NCBI RefSeq assembly: GCF_902497745.1
Contig: NZ_CABVHJ010000020.1
Coordinates: forward strand, 62,001 to 126,000
Source of the DNA: Pseudomonas fluorescens
GTDB lineage: Bacteria > Pseudomonadota > Gammaproteobacteria > Pseudomonadales > Pseudomonadaceae
Direction of reading: 5' to 3'
DNA: 64,000 nucleotides
Position 1 is the stretch's first letter, and each line of letters starts with the position of its first letter. The notes beneath the pieces are model-generated. The model saw only the letters and a list, made by a program, of their open reading frames with translations, had not been told where the DNA came from and did not search any database. Positions 1 to 9,937 of this stretch are shown piece by piece. A program made the position numbers and the translations under genes.

Positions 1-3000
1 TGACCGTGAAAGCGGCCGATCTGAACAACCAGAACGGCCTGCTCTCCGGCTGGAAAGGCGTGAGCCTCAACGGCGGCACCCTCGACAACAGCCAGGAAGG
101 CGCGATCTCCAGCCAGCTCGGCAACGTCAACATCGACCTCAGCGGCGCCTTGCTCAACCACAGCAAGGGCGGCATCGGCGGCCTCGGCGAAGTAACCATC
201 AAGGCCGCCAGTCTCGACAACACCGCCGGCACGCTCAGCAGTGACGGCAAACAAACCCTGACCATGGCCGGCGGCGCGATCAGCAACGCTTCGGGTGGCC
301 TGATCAAAAGCGGCGACACCCTCGATATCCGCGCGGCCAGCCTGAACAACACCTCCGGCAACGTCATGGCGAAAAAAGCCCTGACCTTCACCGGCGGACC
401 GCTGAACAATACGAAGGGCAGTCTGGTCGGTGACGACAGCGTCACTCTCGATTTGCTCGGCGCCCTGACCAACGTCAATGGCGCACTCGGTAGCGGCGCC
501 GCGCTGCTGATCAAACGCGCCGCCAGCGTCGACAACCAGGGCGGCCAGTTGATCAGCCAGACCCTGCTGAGCCTGCTCACCAGCGGCGATCTGAACAACA
601 GCCAGCGCGGCACCGTCTCGGCCAACGGCCAACTGGACCTCACCGCCGGCGGCACGTTGCGCAACGACGCCGACGGCCTGCTGTCCAGCCGCGATGCCGG
701 CGTGTCCATCACCGCCGCCGCACTGAACAACTCCAAAGGCGCGGTGCAAAGCATGACCGCGCTGAGTGTGAACACCGGCAACGGCGCGATCGACAACCAG
801 GGCGGCAAGATCATCGCCCAGAACGGCGACCTGACCCTCAACGCTGCCAGCCTCGACAGCCGTGGCGGGGTGCTCTCAAGCCTCAAAGGTCAGCTGCAAA
901 CGCGCCTGAGCGGCGTGCTGCGCAACGGCCAGGGCGGCAAGATCGAAGGCAGCCGCCTCGACCTGCAAGCGCTCGGCGGTATCTACAACGACGGTGGGCG
1001 AATCGCCGCCAACACCGGCAACATCCTGCTCAACGCCGGCGGCAATACCCTCGATAACAGCGGCGGCGGGATCTATGCCAAAGGCGTGGTGAAAACCATC
1101 GCCGGCCTGATGAGCAACGACAACGGCCAGATCAGCGGCAGCAGCATTGAGCTGGGTGCCGACGGCAACCTGAGCAACCGCAGCGGCCTGATCGAAAGCG
1201 CCGGCACACTGGCGATTCGCGCCGCCAATCTCGACAACCAGGGCGGCAAACTGCGCGCACTCGGCACCAGCGGCAAAACCGATTTCCAGATCGGCAGCCT
1301 GTTCGACAACCGCAACGGTCTGGTGGAAACCGCCAACACCGATTTCACATTGGTCGCGCCGAGCTTCCTCAATGCCGGCGGCTCGGTGACGCATGTCGGT
1401 CTGGGCGAGTTCGGCATCTCCACCGCCAACGTGATGAACGCCGGCGGCTCGCTGGTGACCCGTGGCGGCCTGACGCTGAACGCGGACAGCTGGACCAACA
1501 GCAGCGTGATTCAGGCCGGGCGGTTGACGGTGAATGTCGGCAATTTTGTGCAGACTGCGAGCGGGCAGTTGCTCGCTTCGAATCAACTGGTGGGACGTGG
1601 TGGTAACTGGAGCAACGAAGGCTTGATTGCCAGTGACGGCAGCATGGACATTCAACTGGGCGGCAGTTACGGCGGGAATGGTCGTGTCAGCAGTCTGGGC
1701 GATATGACCTTCAATGCTGCGCAACTGGGCCTGACCAGTGCTTCGAGCATTGGCAGTGGCGGGCAGGGCACGTTCACCATTGGCGGGTTGCTGAACAATG
1801 CCGGCGGACGACTGACGTCCAACAATACGATGACGATCAACGCAGGTGGCGTGAGCAATACCGGTACGTTGGGTGCTGCGCAGAACCTGAAGATCAGGAC
1901 TGCAAGTCTGGTGAACGAGCGCGGTCTGCTCTTCAGCGGCGGCAACATGAATCTGCTGCTCAATGACTTCACCAACCAGAACGGCAATGTGTACAGCCTT
2001 GGCAATCTGACGATCACCGGCATGGACGGCGGTCGAGCGAACACCGTCAACAACCGGGCTGCCACGATCAATGTGGACGGTGACTTTTCGTTGTCAGCCA
2101 GCAATTTCAGTAACAAGACCGAAGGTGTCCTGGGGCAGGACAAGCTTGTTTCCGGTGATATCACCTACCAGTGCATCGGCGGCGAATGCAAGTGGATGAA
2201 TTTCTTCGTCGAGGAACAATACGAGTCAGAGTCGACCATCAGTGGCGAGCAGGCTGTTGTCTCCGTCGGCGGCAATGTAAACGCCACCGTCGGCAATTTT
2301 TCCAACTTCGCTTCGCTGTTCTCAGCGGGGAAAAATATCAAGCTCGACGTCGACACGTTTGATAACACAGGGCTGGAATCCGGAAGCTATACCAAGACCC
2401 TAGTCTACGAAACCAGAAACCGTGATTTCGATTTGCTATTTGATGACGTCACCGGTCTGGTCACGGCTTATGCGAAAAAAAACTCCAAGTACGAGCATGA
2501 GTATTCGTTCTATTCGTGCGGCGGGCAGGATTGGCAGGGTTGCGGGCTAGGCACCATTCCCCGTGGCAATCAGACAAAAACAACACTCAACCCTTTCTTC
2601 GGCCAAGGCCCGGACGTTCCAGTTCCGGCGAAACTGCTGGGATATACGCTAGTACCCGGTGGCGGTATCACCTACACAAGCAATGGCGGAGCCTCCGCGA
2701 TCATCCAGGCCGGTCAGGCAGTGGAGGTCAATGCTAAAACGACCATCAAAAACGGTACTTTGCAGGCCTACACCAGCTTCGCCCCGGTTGGTAAGAATGC
2801 TCCGCAGACCGGCGTAAATGCCGGAGCGACTATTCCGGTCATTCGCATCAACGCCCAGCTTCCTCCGGACCTGGCCCAACAACAGGTCAACCCACTGGCC
2901 TTGCCGGGCTTCACCCTGCCAACGGGCGATAACGGTCTGTTCCGCCTCAGCCGCAAGGATGGCAGCGAACAAGCGATCTCGCCGATCAAAGACTGGGCAA

Positions 3001-6000
3001 TCGGCTCGATCACCGCTGCATCCTCTGGACATACCACCGGAATGCCGGTCAGACATGCCACCGATTTCCAGATCGACAAGAACGATCCGGTCTCGATGAA
3101 AAAGCGCGACCTGGCGTTGAGTGATGCTGCGTCGCTGAATCTCAACGACAGAACGGCTCAGTTCAACGTGGGTGCAACTGCGGCTGACGGTCCGGTCGGC
3201 GTGCTGGTGCCTGCGCGTGGCAACGGCACCTTCGATGTGCCGCGCGTACAAGGTTTGCCCGACACCAGCGTGCGCTCCAACCCGCACAAATACCTGATTG
3301 AAACCAACCCGGTACTGACCAACCTCAAGCAGTTCATGAGCTCGGACTATCTGTTGGGCAAGCTCGGCTACGACCCCGACACCAGCGCCAAGCGTCTGGG
3401 CGATGGCCTGTTCGAGCAGCGCATGGTGCAGCAGGCCGTGGTGGCCCGCACCGGCCAACGCTTCATCGATGGCCAGACCTCTGACGAAGGCATGTTCAAG
3501 TACCTGATGAACAATGCCATCGCGAGCAAGGATCAGCTCAACCTGTCGGTGGGCGTCACCCTGACCGCGCAACAAGTGGCGGCACTGACCCACGACATCG
3601 TCTGGCTTGAAGAGCACGAAGTGAATGGTGAAAAAGTGCTGGTGCCGGTGCTGTATCTGGCCCAGGCGAATAACCGACTGGCGCCGAACGGAGCGTTGAT
3701 TCAGGGCGGCGACGTCACTCTTATCGCCGGCGGCAACCTCGATAACGCCGGCACGCTGCGAGCCTCGAACAACCTGTCGGCCGAAGCCGGTAACAACCTC
3801 ACCAACACCGGACTGATCGAAGCCGGCGAACGCCTGACGCTCAAGGCCGGCAACGACATCATCAACAAGTCCGGCGGCATCATCTCCGGCAAGGACGTCA
3901 GCCTGACGGCCACCAACGGCAGCGTGATCAACCAGCGTGATGTGACCAGTGTCGATTACGGCCGGTTCGGTAATACAAGCCACCGCGACTATCTCGATAA
4001 CGCTGCGCGGATCGAGGCAGCCAACGACCTGACAATCAAGTCCGGCAAAGACATCAACAACATCGGCGGCGTGCTGCAAAGCGGCCGGGACATGACGCTC
4101 GATGCTGATCGCGATGTGAACATCACCTCGGTGCAGAATCGCAGTACCGATGCACGGGGCGGCAGTTACCTCAATCAGACGATTACGCAGCACGGCGCTG
4201 AAGTGACGTCCGGGCGGGATCTGACGATCACTGCAGATCGTGACGTGGCGATTGTGGCCAGTCGACTGGATGCCAAGCGCGATCTCAGCGTCGATTCAGG
4301 CCATGACATTGTGATTACTTCGGCCGCCGACGAGAGTGACTACGTCTCGCGCAGCAAGAAGCGCGCGAACGAAACTCACAGCATCACGCAACAGTCGTCG
4401 GTATTGAACGCCGGTCGCGATATCGCGCTGAACGCGGGTAACGACCTGGGCATCATCGCCAGTCGGATCAAGGCTACGGAAGATGTCAGCCTCGATGCGG
4501 CTCAGGACATCACCGTTGCCTCGGCCAAAGACGAAAGTTCTTCTTATTACTACAAGAAGAAAAAGGGCTCGTTCGGCCGGAGCAAAACCACTCAGGCGGA
4601 AAGTTATGAGAGCGAAAACGTTGCTTCGGTGATCGACGCCGGACGCGATCTCACCGTCAATTCGTCCAAGGACGGAGACGGCAGCGTCAGTCTTGATGGC
4701 GGGCGCAACGTCACCATTATTGGCAGTCAATTGAATGCAGGTAATGACCTGGTTGTGGGCGCGACAAAGGACGTGGCCGTTCTTTCCGCCACAGAAGAGT
4801 CCGGGTCCTACAGCAAGAAGACCAAGACCGGTCTGTTCGGTCTGTCGAAAAGTGGCAGCAGCCATTTGCAAACAGCCGTTACTCAGGTCGGCAGCGAGCT
4901 CAATGCCGGTCACGACGCCGTTATCATCGGCGGCCGCGATATCAATCTCAATGCCAGCGTCATCAACGCCGACAATAATGCAGAGTTGCACGCCGGACTC
5001 CTGGATAAGACGGGTGACATCAATCTTTCCTCCGCCGACAACGAAGCCTACAGCCGCGCTGAAGAGTTCAAGAAAAAGCTGGGTCTGTCTCTGAAGGACA
5101 CCGTTGGCCTGTTTGCGGGCACCCCCGGTGCTGGCGCCGATATCACGGCGAATGCTTCGCACAAGGGCGGACGTGAAGTCGTGAGTTCCACGAGTGTCGG
5201 CAGCGAAATCAATGCCGGTCACGATGCAATACTGAAAGCGACTCGGGACATCAACATCATCGGCAGCGGCATCAATGCCAATCACGATGCGAATCTCGAT
5301 GCCGGCCGCGATGTAAACGTGGTTGCAAGCACCGATGAACACCGCGATAACAGTTGGGAAACCAACAAAAGCTATGGCATCAAACAAACCATTGATAGCA
5401 ACGCGTTCAGCACTTTTGTCGGCAATGAAACCATCAAGAACGGAGTCAATAGCAGCGGGCACACCGCTGCGGGCAGTTCGATTTCTGCCGGGCAGAACCT
5501 TAACGTCAACGCCGGTCGTGACGTCAATCTGCAAGGGTCGGACATGCAGTCGGGCATCGATCTGAAGATTAATGCCGAGCGTGACATCAACATTAATGCG
5601 GCAGAGCAGGCCGAAGCGATCACCACGTGGGACAGCATTAAACGCAACGGTACTACGACCACGGTCGCCTACAACATTGGCAATACACTCGACACCCTCC
5701 AAGGCACCGGTAAAGGACAGGATGGCGTCAGCAAAGGCTCGAGTGTATTGAAGTCGGTCGATACCCTGGGCCAGTTTTTCGCCGGGGCGACGTTCGATGG
5801 CCATGCCGGGGCGTCGAGCATCAGCCAGACCCGAACGCAAACATCGGTTACCAATCGTCCTTCGACACTGTCGGCAGCCAATGACATCACGCTCGACGCG
5901 GGTAACAACGTCGTGGTTCACGGCAGCAAGTTTGACGCTGGACGTAACATCAACATTTCCGGTCGCGATATCACGCTTGACGTTGCTCATGGTGCTGACG

Positions 6001-8315
6001 GTAGCGAAGGCAATCAGACTCAAAGCAAAGGTGGCCTCAAGGGTGGCACAACGGGGGGCTTCAAGCTTGGTGTTGGAATCAGCAACGCCGCGAGCGAAGA
6101 GGATTCCACTCAGGGTAATTCCACGCCGACACAACTCAATGCCGGTGGCAGTATCAACCTGGATGCCAAAAACGATCTGACGCTGATTGGCACAAGGGCA
6201 ATTGCCGAGCGCGATATAAATCTCAAGGCGGCCAACGATCTGAACATCTTGTCCACGCAGAATGCCTACAGCAGTGACCATAGTCGTCGTAGCTGGGGCG
6301 CTGAGGGCGGGGTGATCGCCGGGCAGGACGGCTTCGGCTTTTACGGCTCCGTCAACGTCGGTTTGGGGGATCTCAAACGTCAAGGGGTTGAGCAGCAAGA
6401 AGCCTATCTATATGCAGGCAAAGGCCTGAATTTTGAGAGCGGCCGTGATACCAACATCGCCGGTGCCACTTTACGAGGGGATGAAGTTACAGGGGATGTC
6501 GGTCGTAACCTTACTGTGACCTCGGTGCCCAATACCGGTAAGGTCGAAGGCAAGGAACTTGACGCTAGCCTTACCGTGGCGGTGAGTATCGGCGCGACTG
6601 TCAGTGGTTCGCTCGGTTATGGGCAGACAACCGGGAAAACCAATTGGGTCGAAAACCAGACCACCATCAGTGGCAAAAGCAACGTTGATATCCGAACCGA
6701 AAAACATACTCAACTTGATGGCTCGGTGATTACCGCTGACAACGGCAATTTGAAACTCGACACCGACACCCTCGGCTATCGCAATATCACCGGTAAGGAT
6801 AACGAGCACGGTTACTACCTCAACGTCAGCGGTAGTTACGGTAGTGGCGGTGGTTCCCAAGCCGACAAACCCAACAAGGGGATGGAAGGCGATGGTAAAA
6901 GCAGTTGGGCGGTAGAGGGTTATAAATACGACAAGGATCGTGAACAAACCCTCAATGCGACGGTAGGCACGGGTGAAATTGTCGTTCGCCACGATAAGCA
7001 GACTGGCCAGGATTCGACCGCAGGGCTCAATCGTGATGTCGGTAAAGCCTATGAGGTGACTCGTGATGACGAGCACCGAACTGATCTTTACGTGAGCAGC
7101 TCCTCGATCAGCGCTGTCATGAATCCCGAAAAGACATTCAATCAGTGGGTGGAAAATGCAGAGAAGTACGGTGAGAACAGCCTCGAGTCGTTGAACAAAC
7201 TGGTAGATCTGGTCTTCGCCACAAACGCTTTCGTGGTTGGCAATGGATTCAATAGCGCGAATCTCGTTCTGGCCAATCGAGCCGCTACTCGGGTGATTCT
7301 CAAGCGCATGCGTAATGAATCCACTCGAAAGGAAACGATCAAGATAGTGATCGCGAGCATGATGAACGGCGCCTCGTCTCCCGAGGCACAAGCCATGATT
7401 GACCGTATCAACCAAATTGCAGAGACCAATCCCGACTTGGCGTTGAGCCTGCTGTATGCCTTCAAGCGCCTGCAAACACCCGCAACCGGGCAATCGCACT
7501 TTCTACCTGTCGTGGCAGCCGGAGGTGCATTGGCCGTGCTTGCCGGCGCGCTGTTGACAGTTGCAGCTTCGCCGCAGAACCAGGAGGCGATGCGCGAGGC
7601 GGTGAATGCGTTGATGGAAGCCACTAAAGATGCAGGGTTGCAACTACAAGAGCGTGTTAAGTTGGCCTCAGAGTTGTGGGAAACCATACTGGGCACGGCA
7701 TTCCCGATACACATGCTGGATCCCAAATTCGGGACGTTGATCAATCCTGTGGTCGATACTGACGTTCTTCATCCTGTCAGCGCCGGCGGATATACCATTG
7801 AGCCTTCCTCGCCAAGCAGCACAGGGGGAAGCACAATTGAAAACGGGGAAGGGTGGAGCACTACGTCCCCAGCCGTAAATCCAGGCCCATCGCCAGGCAA
7901 TATGTACAGCACGCCTGGAACGATAACGACAGAGTCAGGTGCTATACCTGACGCAAACGAGGTTCGGGCCGGGGAAGATCTGTCTCGTCTGGGTTATGAT
8001 GTTACGTTCCTCGCAACCGCGTCATCCCAAGGAATTCAGGGGCAACGTACTGCTGATTTGATGATTGAAGGACTAGGCCCGATTGACGTGTATACCCCAC
8101 AAAATCTTAATCCTTCAAACATCCTGAAAAATATCGAAAAGAAAGCGAGTCAGGCCAGTGGTGTGATTGTTCAGGCAGATATTTCCGCAGCGGATATGTC
8201 TTCGATAGCGGGTCGTATGTGGGGTAAGTCGAACGCTCAGAACATCAAGACGATATTTTTCCAGAAAGCCGATGGCTCTGTTGTTCGCTTTAACCGACCT
8301 CAAGGAGGTAAATAG
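1..8315 (+). CDS. cdiA: CdiA/filamentous haemagglutinin-type exoprotein with C-terminal toxin domain (5'-truncated)
   Basis: The frame is open to the left edge, so the N-terminus (signal peptide, TPS domain) lies outside; about 2,770 residues are visible. In order: FHA-1-type ~20-residue repeats rich in LDN/LNN/GG (about residues 1-700); a non-repetitive Cys-containing segment with CIGGEC and YSCGGQDWQGCG (about 740-1230), in the place of a receptor-binding domain; FHA-2-type repeats of the AGRDLTI / DINI kind (about 1240-2300); a pretoxin region with a hydrophobic stretch (VVAAGGALAVLAGALLTVAA); a Pro/Ser/Gly-rich linker; and a ~125-residue tip (about 7938-8312). The tip has E in RAGEDLSRLGYDV, then TADLMI and IDVYTP, the layout of PD-(D/E)XK-fold CdiA tRNases. 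I see no VENN motif. Such proteins are exported by a CdiB/TpsB pore and deliver the tip into neighbouring bacteria. No CdiB is in the window. The exact nuclease target is inference. Confidence 0.9.
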   Translation, partial: TVKAADLNNQNGLLSGWKGVSLNGGTLDNSQEGAISSQLGNVNIDLSGALLNHSKGGIGGLGEVTIKAASLDNTAGTLSSDGKQTLTMAGGAISNASGGLIKSGDTLDIRAASLNNTSGNVMAKKALTFTGGPLNNTKGSLVGDDSVTLDLLGALTNVNGALGSGAALLIKRAASVDNQGGQLISQTLLSLLTSGDLNNSQRGTVSANGQLDLTAGGTLRNDADGLLSSRDAGVSITAAALNNSKGAVQSMTALSVNTGNGAIDNQGGKIIAQNGDLTLNAASLDSRGGVLSSLKGQLQTRLSGVLRNGQGGKIEGSRLDLQALGGIYNDGGRIAANTGNILLNAGGNTLDNSGGGIYAKGVVKTIAGLMSNDNGQISGSSIELGADGNLSNRSGLIESAGTLAIRAANLDNQGGKLRALGTSGKTDFQIGSLFDNRNGLVETANTDFTLVAPSFLNAGGSVTHVGLGEFGISTANVMNAGGSLVTRGGLTLNADSWTNSSVIQAGRLTVNVGNFVQTASGQLLASNQLVGRGGNWSNEGLIASDGSMDIQLGGSYGGNGRVSSLGDMTFNAAQLGLTSASSIGSGGQGTFTIGGLLNNAGGRLTSNNTMTINAGGVSNTGTLGAAQNLKIRTASLVNERGLLFSGGNMNLLLNDFTNQNGNVYSLGNLTITGMDGGRANTVNNRAATINVDGDFSLSASNFSNKTEGVLGQDKLVSGDITYQCIGGECKWMNFFVEEQYESESTISGEQAVVSVGGNVNATVGNFSNFASLFSAGKNIKLDVDTFDNTGLESGSYTKTLVYETRNRDFDLLFDDVTGLVTAYAKKNSKYEHEYSFYSCGGQDWQGCGLGTIPRGNQTKTTLNPFFGQGPDVPVPAKLLGYTLVPGGGITYTSNGGASAIIQAGQAVEVNAKTTIKNGTLQAYTSFAPVGKNAPQTGVNAGATIPVIRINAQLPPDLAQQQVNPLALPGFTLPTGDNGLFRLSRKDGSEQAISPIKDWAIGSITAASSGHTTGMPVRHATDFQIDKNDPVSMKKRDLALSDAASLNLNDRTAQFNVGATAADGPVGVLVPARGNGTFDVPRVQGLPDTSVRSNPHKYLIETNPVLTNLKQFMSSDYLLGKLGYDPDTSAKRLGDGLFEQRMVQQAVVARTGQRFIDGQTSDEGMFKYLMNNAIASKDQLNLSVGVTLTAQQVAALTHDIVWLEEHEVNGEKVLVPVLYLAQANNRLAPNGALIQGGDVTLIAGGNLDNAGTLRASNNLSAEAGNNLTNTGLIEAGERLTLKAGNDIINKSGGIISGKDVSLTATNGSVINQRDVTSVDYGRFGNTSHRDYLDNAARIEAANDLTIKSGKDINNIGGVLQSGRDMTLDADRDVNITSVQNRSTDARGGSYLNQTITQHGAEVTSGRDLTITADRDVAIVASRLDAKRDLSVDSGHDIVITSAADESDYVSRSKKRANETHSITQQSSVLNAGRDIALNAGNDLGIIASRIKATEDVSLDAAQDITVASAKDESSSYYYKKKKGSFGRSKTTQAESYESENVASVIDAGRDLTVNSSKDGDGSVSLDGGRNVTIIGSQLNAGNDLVVGATKDVAVLSATEESGSYSKKTKTGLFGLSKSGSSHLQTAVTQVGSELNAGHDAVIIGGRDINLNASVINADNNAELHAGLLDKTGDINLSSADNEAYSRAEEFKKKLGLSLKDTVGLFAGTPGAGADITANASHKGGREVVSSTSVGSEINAGHDAILKATRDINIIGSGINANHDANLDAGRDVNVVASTDEHRDNSWETNKSYGIKQTIDSNAFSTFVGNETIKNGVNSSGHTAAGSSISAGQNLNVNAGRDVNLQGSDMQSGIDLKINAERDININAAEQAEAITTWDSIKRNGTTTTVAYNIGNTLDTLQGTGKGQDGVSKGSSVLKSVDTLGQFFAGATFDGHAGASSISQTRTQTSVTNRPSTLSAANDITLDAGNNVVVHGSKFDAGRNINISGRDITLDVAHGADGSEGNQTQSKGGLKGGTTGGFKLGVGISNAASEEDSTQGNSTPTQLNAGGSINLDAKNDLTLIGTRAIAERDINLKAANDLNILSTQNAYSSDHSRRSWGAEGGVIAGQDGFGFYGSVNVGLGDLKRQGVEQQEAYLYAGKGLNFESGRDTNIAGATLRGDEVTGDVGRNLTVTSVPNTGKVEGKELDASLTVAVSIGATVSGSLGYGQTTGKTNWVENQTTISGKSNVDIRTEKHTQLDGSVITADNGNLKLDTDTLGYRNITGKDNEHGYYLNVSGSYGSGGGSQADKPNKGMEGDGKSSWAVEGYKYDKDREQTLNATVGTGEIVVRHDKQTGQDSTAGLNRDVGKAYEVTRDDEHRTDLYVSSSSISAVMNPEKTFNQWVENAEKYGENSLESLNKLVDLVFATNAFVVGNGFNSANLVLANRAATRVILKRMRNESTRKETIKIVIASMMNGASSPEAQAMIDRINQIAETNPDLALSLLYAFKRLQTPATGQSHFLPVVAAGGALAVLAGALLTVAASPQNQEAMREAVNALMEATKDAGLQLQERVKLASELWETILGTAFPIHMLDPKFGTLINPVVDTDVLHPVSAGGYTIEPSSPSSTGGSTIENGEGWSTTSPAVNPGPSPGNMYSTPGTITTESGAIPDANEVRAGEDLSRLGYDVTFLATASSQGIQGQRTADLMIEGLGPIDVYTPQNLNPSNILKNIEKKASQASGVIVQADISAADMSSIAGRMWGKSNAQNIKTIFFQKADGSVVRFNRPQGGK

Positions 8316-8317
8316 TC

Positions 8318-8584
8318 ATGTCGAAATTCGCTTGTATCTGCGGTCATGTGATTAACCTGTCCCAAGGTACTTCTGAATCCGAGTATTCTCTGGTTCCAGA
8401 GACTACGATAGACGCTATAGGTGGCATCCTTTCAACTCGTGGACTCTCCGAGGAAGGATTTTATGACGCGATAAATGATGGAGCTTCTACTGTATATCGC
8501 TGCTCGAAATGTGGTCGATTACATTTAGATGAGGGCGGTGGAGTTTTCTCTTCATACGTTAAAGAGGAAAGTGTTCAGCGGTAG
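8318..8584 (+). CDS. Small zinc-ribbon-like protein, candidate cognate immunity (CdiI)
   Basis: 88 residues. The start ATG lies 2 bp after the cdiA stop and is served by an AAGGAGG site inside the cdiA end (8302-8308), so translation is coupled. The N-terminus has FACICGH and the C-terminal half has YRCSKCGRLH, i.e. CxC plus CxxC, typical of a small zinc-binding fold. Position directly after a CdiA toxin tip is the classic place of the immunity gene; I do not recognise the family by sequence. After the TAG stop the same frame stays open for 34 sense codons to TAG at 8687, so the protein may have been longer once. Base composition is AT-richer than the cdiA repeats. Confidence 0.75.
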   Translation: MSKFACICGHVINLSQGTSESEYSLVPETTIDAIGGILSTRGLSEEGFYDAINDGASTVYRCSKCGRLHLDEGGGVFSSYVKEESVQR

Positions 8585-8689
8585 GCGTTGAATGAACAGC
8601 TGACGGCTCATCGCGGGGAATTGGATAGCTATCGATTATTTGGGGGGCTGGAGACTGATGAGGTTTCAGTTGTGACGTTTAATCGATAG
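8585..8689 (+). other. In-frame open extension after the candidate immunity gene
   Basis: The 34 codons after the TAG at 8582-8584 are free of stops in the same frame and would encode a tail beginning ALNEQLTAHRGELDSYRLFG and ending VVTFNR. A single CAG-to-TAG change would explain this. It may also be the 3' remnant of another immunity or toxin module. No ribosome-binding site is evident for separate translation. Confidence 0.35.
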
Positions 8690-8693
8690 CAGA

Positions 8694-8770
8694 ATCAAAA
8701 AATCGCAGCCTTCGGCAGCTCCTACAGAGATATGTGTAGAAGTTGCCAAAGCCTGCGATCCTTTGATCTT
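8694..8770. repeat. Degenerate REP palindrome pair
   Basis: Two inverted copies of the Pseudomonas REP core (ATCGCAGCCTTCGGCAGCTC type) are separated by a short loop. The right arm has decayed (AAGTTGCCAAAGCCTGCG). This is the same family as the pairs at 26499, 29183, 32445 and 49168. Confidence 0.8.
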
Positions 8771-8771
8771 C

Positions 8772-8817
8772 ACTTCGGATAAAGCGGCGGCAGCCCACTG
8801 TCACCCACCGGATCCTG
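8772..8817 (-). repeat. Duplicated 3' end of batD (46 bp, 43 matches)
   Basis: This segment matches 10458-10503, the last codons of the batD gene on the minus strand, with three substitutions. In both copies the minus frame reads DPVGDSGLPPLYPK before a stop (TGA here, TAA in batD). It lies in direct orientation 1,686 bp from the real batD end and brackets the three orphan immunity-like ORFs, so it is a footprint of insertion or recombination. Confidence 0.85.
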
Positions 8818-8825
8818 TGATAAAT

Positions 8826-8873
8826 GGGCACAGACCACGTTTAGAAAATATTCCGAAAACGTGGTCTGTCCCC
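8826..8873. repeat. Inverted repeat with 13-bp perfect arms
   Basis: ACAGACCACGTTT (8830-8842) and AAACGTGGTCTGT (8857-8869) form perfect arms around a 14-nt spacer, followed by CCCC and a T run, so it could act as a terminator. A related but imperfect palindrome occurs at 9406-9434. The pair may be remnants of a small mobile palindromic element. Confidence 0.65.
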
Positions 8874-8915
8874 TTTTTATGCGATAAAGATTTGAATTGG
8901 GTGAAGGATTAAATA

Positions 8916-9389
8916 ATGAGCTTTGAAATATTGCTGGAAAAAGAGCCTTTCGAGCACTTTGGTACCCAGGCTTTACGTGGATTGATACGACTGGGTGAGG
9001 AAGAGGAAAGCTTCTTTGCTCCGATCTCTTTCTGGGGCAGGCAGGAATACTTGAATAGCTGGTACTCATCGCTTTGTCTCGGTCTCGAAAGAAGACAGCA
9101 TTCAGTTTTAGTCACTTCAATGCTTGATCCAGAGTCCGCAAATTTCCGGATGGTCTGGGTTTTGTATTTTGTTGGAGAGTGTGTTCACATTCAGAATAGT
9201 GTCGTTTTTCTTGACGACGTTGTTCCTGGGTTTAATGTGGACGATGTCAATACTTACGTCGGTGTGCGCGAGGTCGTTAACGAAGATGGCGACAGGATTT
9301 CCGAATGGGTCGTGCCTCTGTCGGAAGTGCTCGGATTCAAGGAAAAGTTGAAGATGGAAGTAGAGTCTTCAAAGACGAAGAACGACTGA
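8916..9389 (+). CDS. CdiI-like contact-dependent inhibition immunity protein (orphan)
   Basis: 157 residues. The start ATG is preceded by a GAAGGA site at 8902. The sequence has features I associate with one CDI immunity family: an N-terminal E-P-F-E-H-F-G start, PISFWGRQEYLNSWY, then LVTSMLDPESANF, a VWVLYFVGECVHIQN strand, and a late INEDG-like NEDGDRISEWVVPL segment. No toxin lies directly upstream, so it would be an orphan immunity kept after a toxin swap. The family assignment is from memory of the pattern and not searched. Confidence 0.6.
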   Translation: MSFEILLEKEPFEHFGTQALRGLIRLGEEEESFFAPISFWGRQEYLNSWYSSLCLGLERRQHSVLVTSMLDPESANFRMVWVLYFVGECVHIQNSVVFLDDVVPGFNVDDVNTYVGVREVVNEDGDRISEWVVPLSEVLGFKEKLKMEVESSKTKND

Positions 9390-9405
9390 GCTTGGGAAAA
9401 AAAGG

Positions 9406-9434
9406 ACAGATCCCGTTTAAATAAACGTGGTCTT
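9406..9434. repeat. Imperfect palindrome related to 8826-8873
   Basis: GACAGATCCCGTTT and AAACGTGGTCT face each other across AAAT. It shares the ACGTGGTCT arm with the palindrome at 8857-8869 and separates two small ORFs. Confidence 0.5.
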
Positions 9435-9461
9435 TCTCGAGGCATCAAAGGTCTTTAATTT

Positions 9462-9902
9462 GTGACAGTTGAAAATGAAGAAGGCCATCTCCTGACTGTT
9501 ATTGCTGAAATTGGCGTATTGGAGTGGCAAAAGTATCAACAGCGTTTTCCAAAAGTAAGGGTTGGGAATGAAATGCAGCGGGAGGATCATTCTGCACTGC
9601 CACCCTTCATCGCTTTCAGGTTTGAGTGTATTAGCAAGGTTGATATCGACAAGTTAAAGTCCGCCGTGGAAGGCTACAAGGGTGCTTTATCATGGGCGCT
9701 TGTCGGCCGGTCACGCGAAGGGTTACCTGGGATTAACTGGATGATTGCACCGTCAAGGTTGTGGGAGGTGGGTGGATGTGCTTTGCAAGCAAACATCACG
9801 GCAGCGGTCTATTTGTCCACTCATGAACCTTTACTTGGTCCAGTGGCATACGAGGATTTAATTGGACTGACGGATCATGTTCGTTCTGTGTTCGATCACT
9901 GA
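9462..9902 (+). CDS. Hypothetical protein in the orphan-immunity array
   Basis: 146 residues from a GTG start with AAAGG at about 9447. I do not recognise the family. It is soluble, without signal peptide or membrane segment, with a central FIAFRFECISKVDIDKLKSA helix and a Trp-rich stretch. Size, AT-richer composition and position between two immunity-like ORFs suggest another immunity protein. That role is inference. Confidence 0.55.
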   Translation: MTVENEEGHLLTVIAEIGVLEWQKYQQRFPKVRVGNEMQREDHSALPPFIAFRFECISKVDIDKLKSAVEGYKGALSWALVGRSREGLPGINWMIAPSRLWEVGGCALQANITAAVYLSTHEPLLGPVAYEDLIGLTDHVRSVFDH

Positions 9903-9937
9903 GGGATCCAACCCCACCAAATTCCGGAGGTTATTTA

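Noticed and set aside
8770-9069. Minus-strand 99-codon frame ending with the batD tail
   Set aside because: Only its last 15 codons resemble a real gene (the duplicated batD end); the rest is antisense to the CdiI-like gene.
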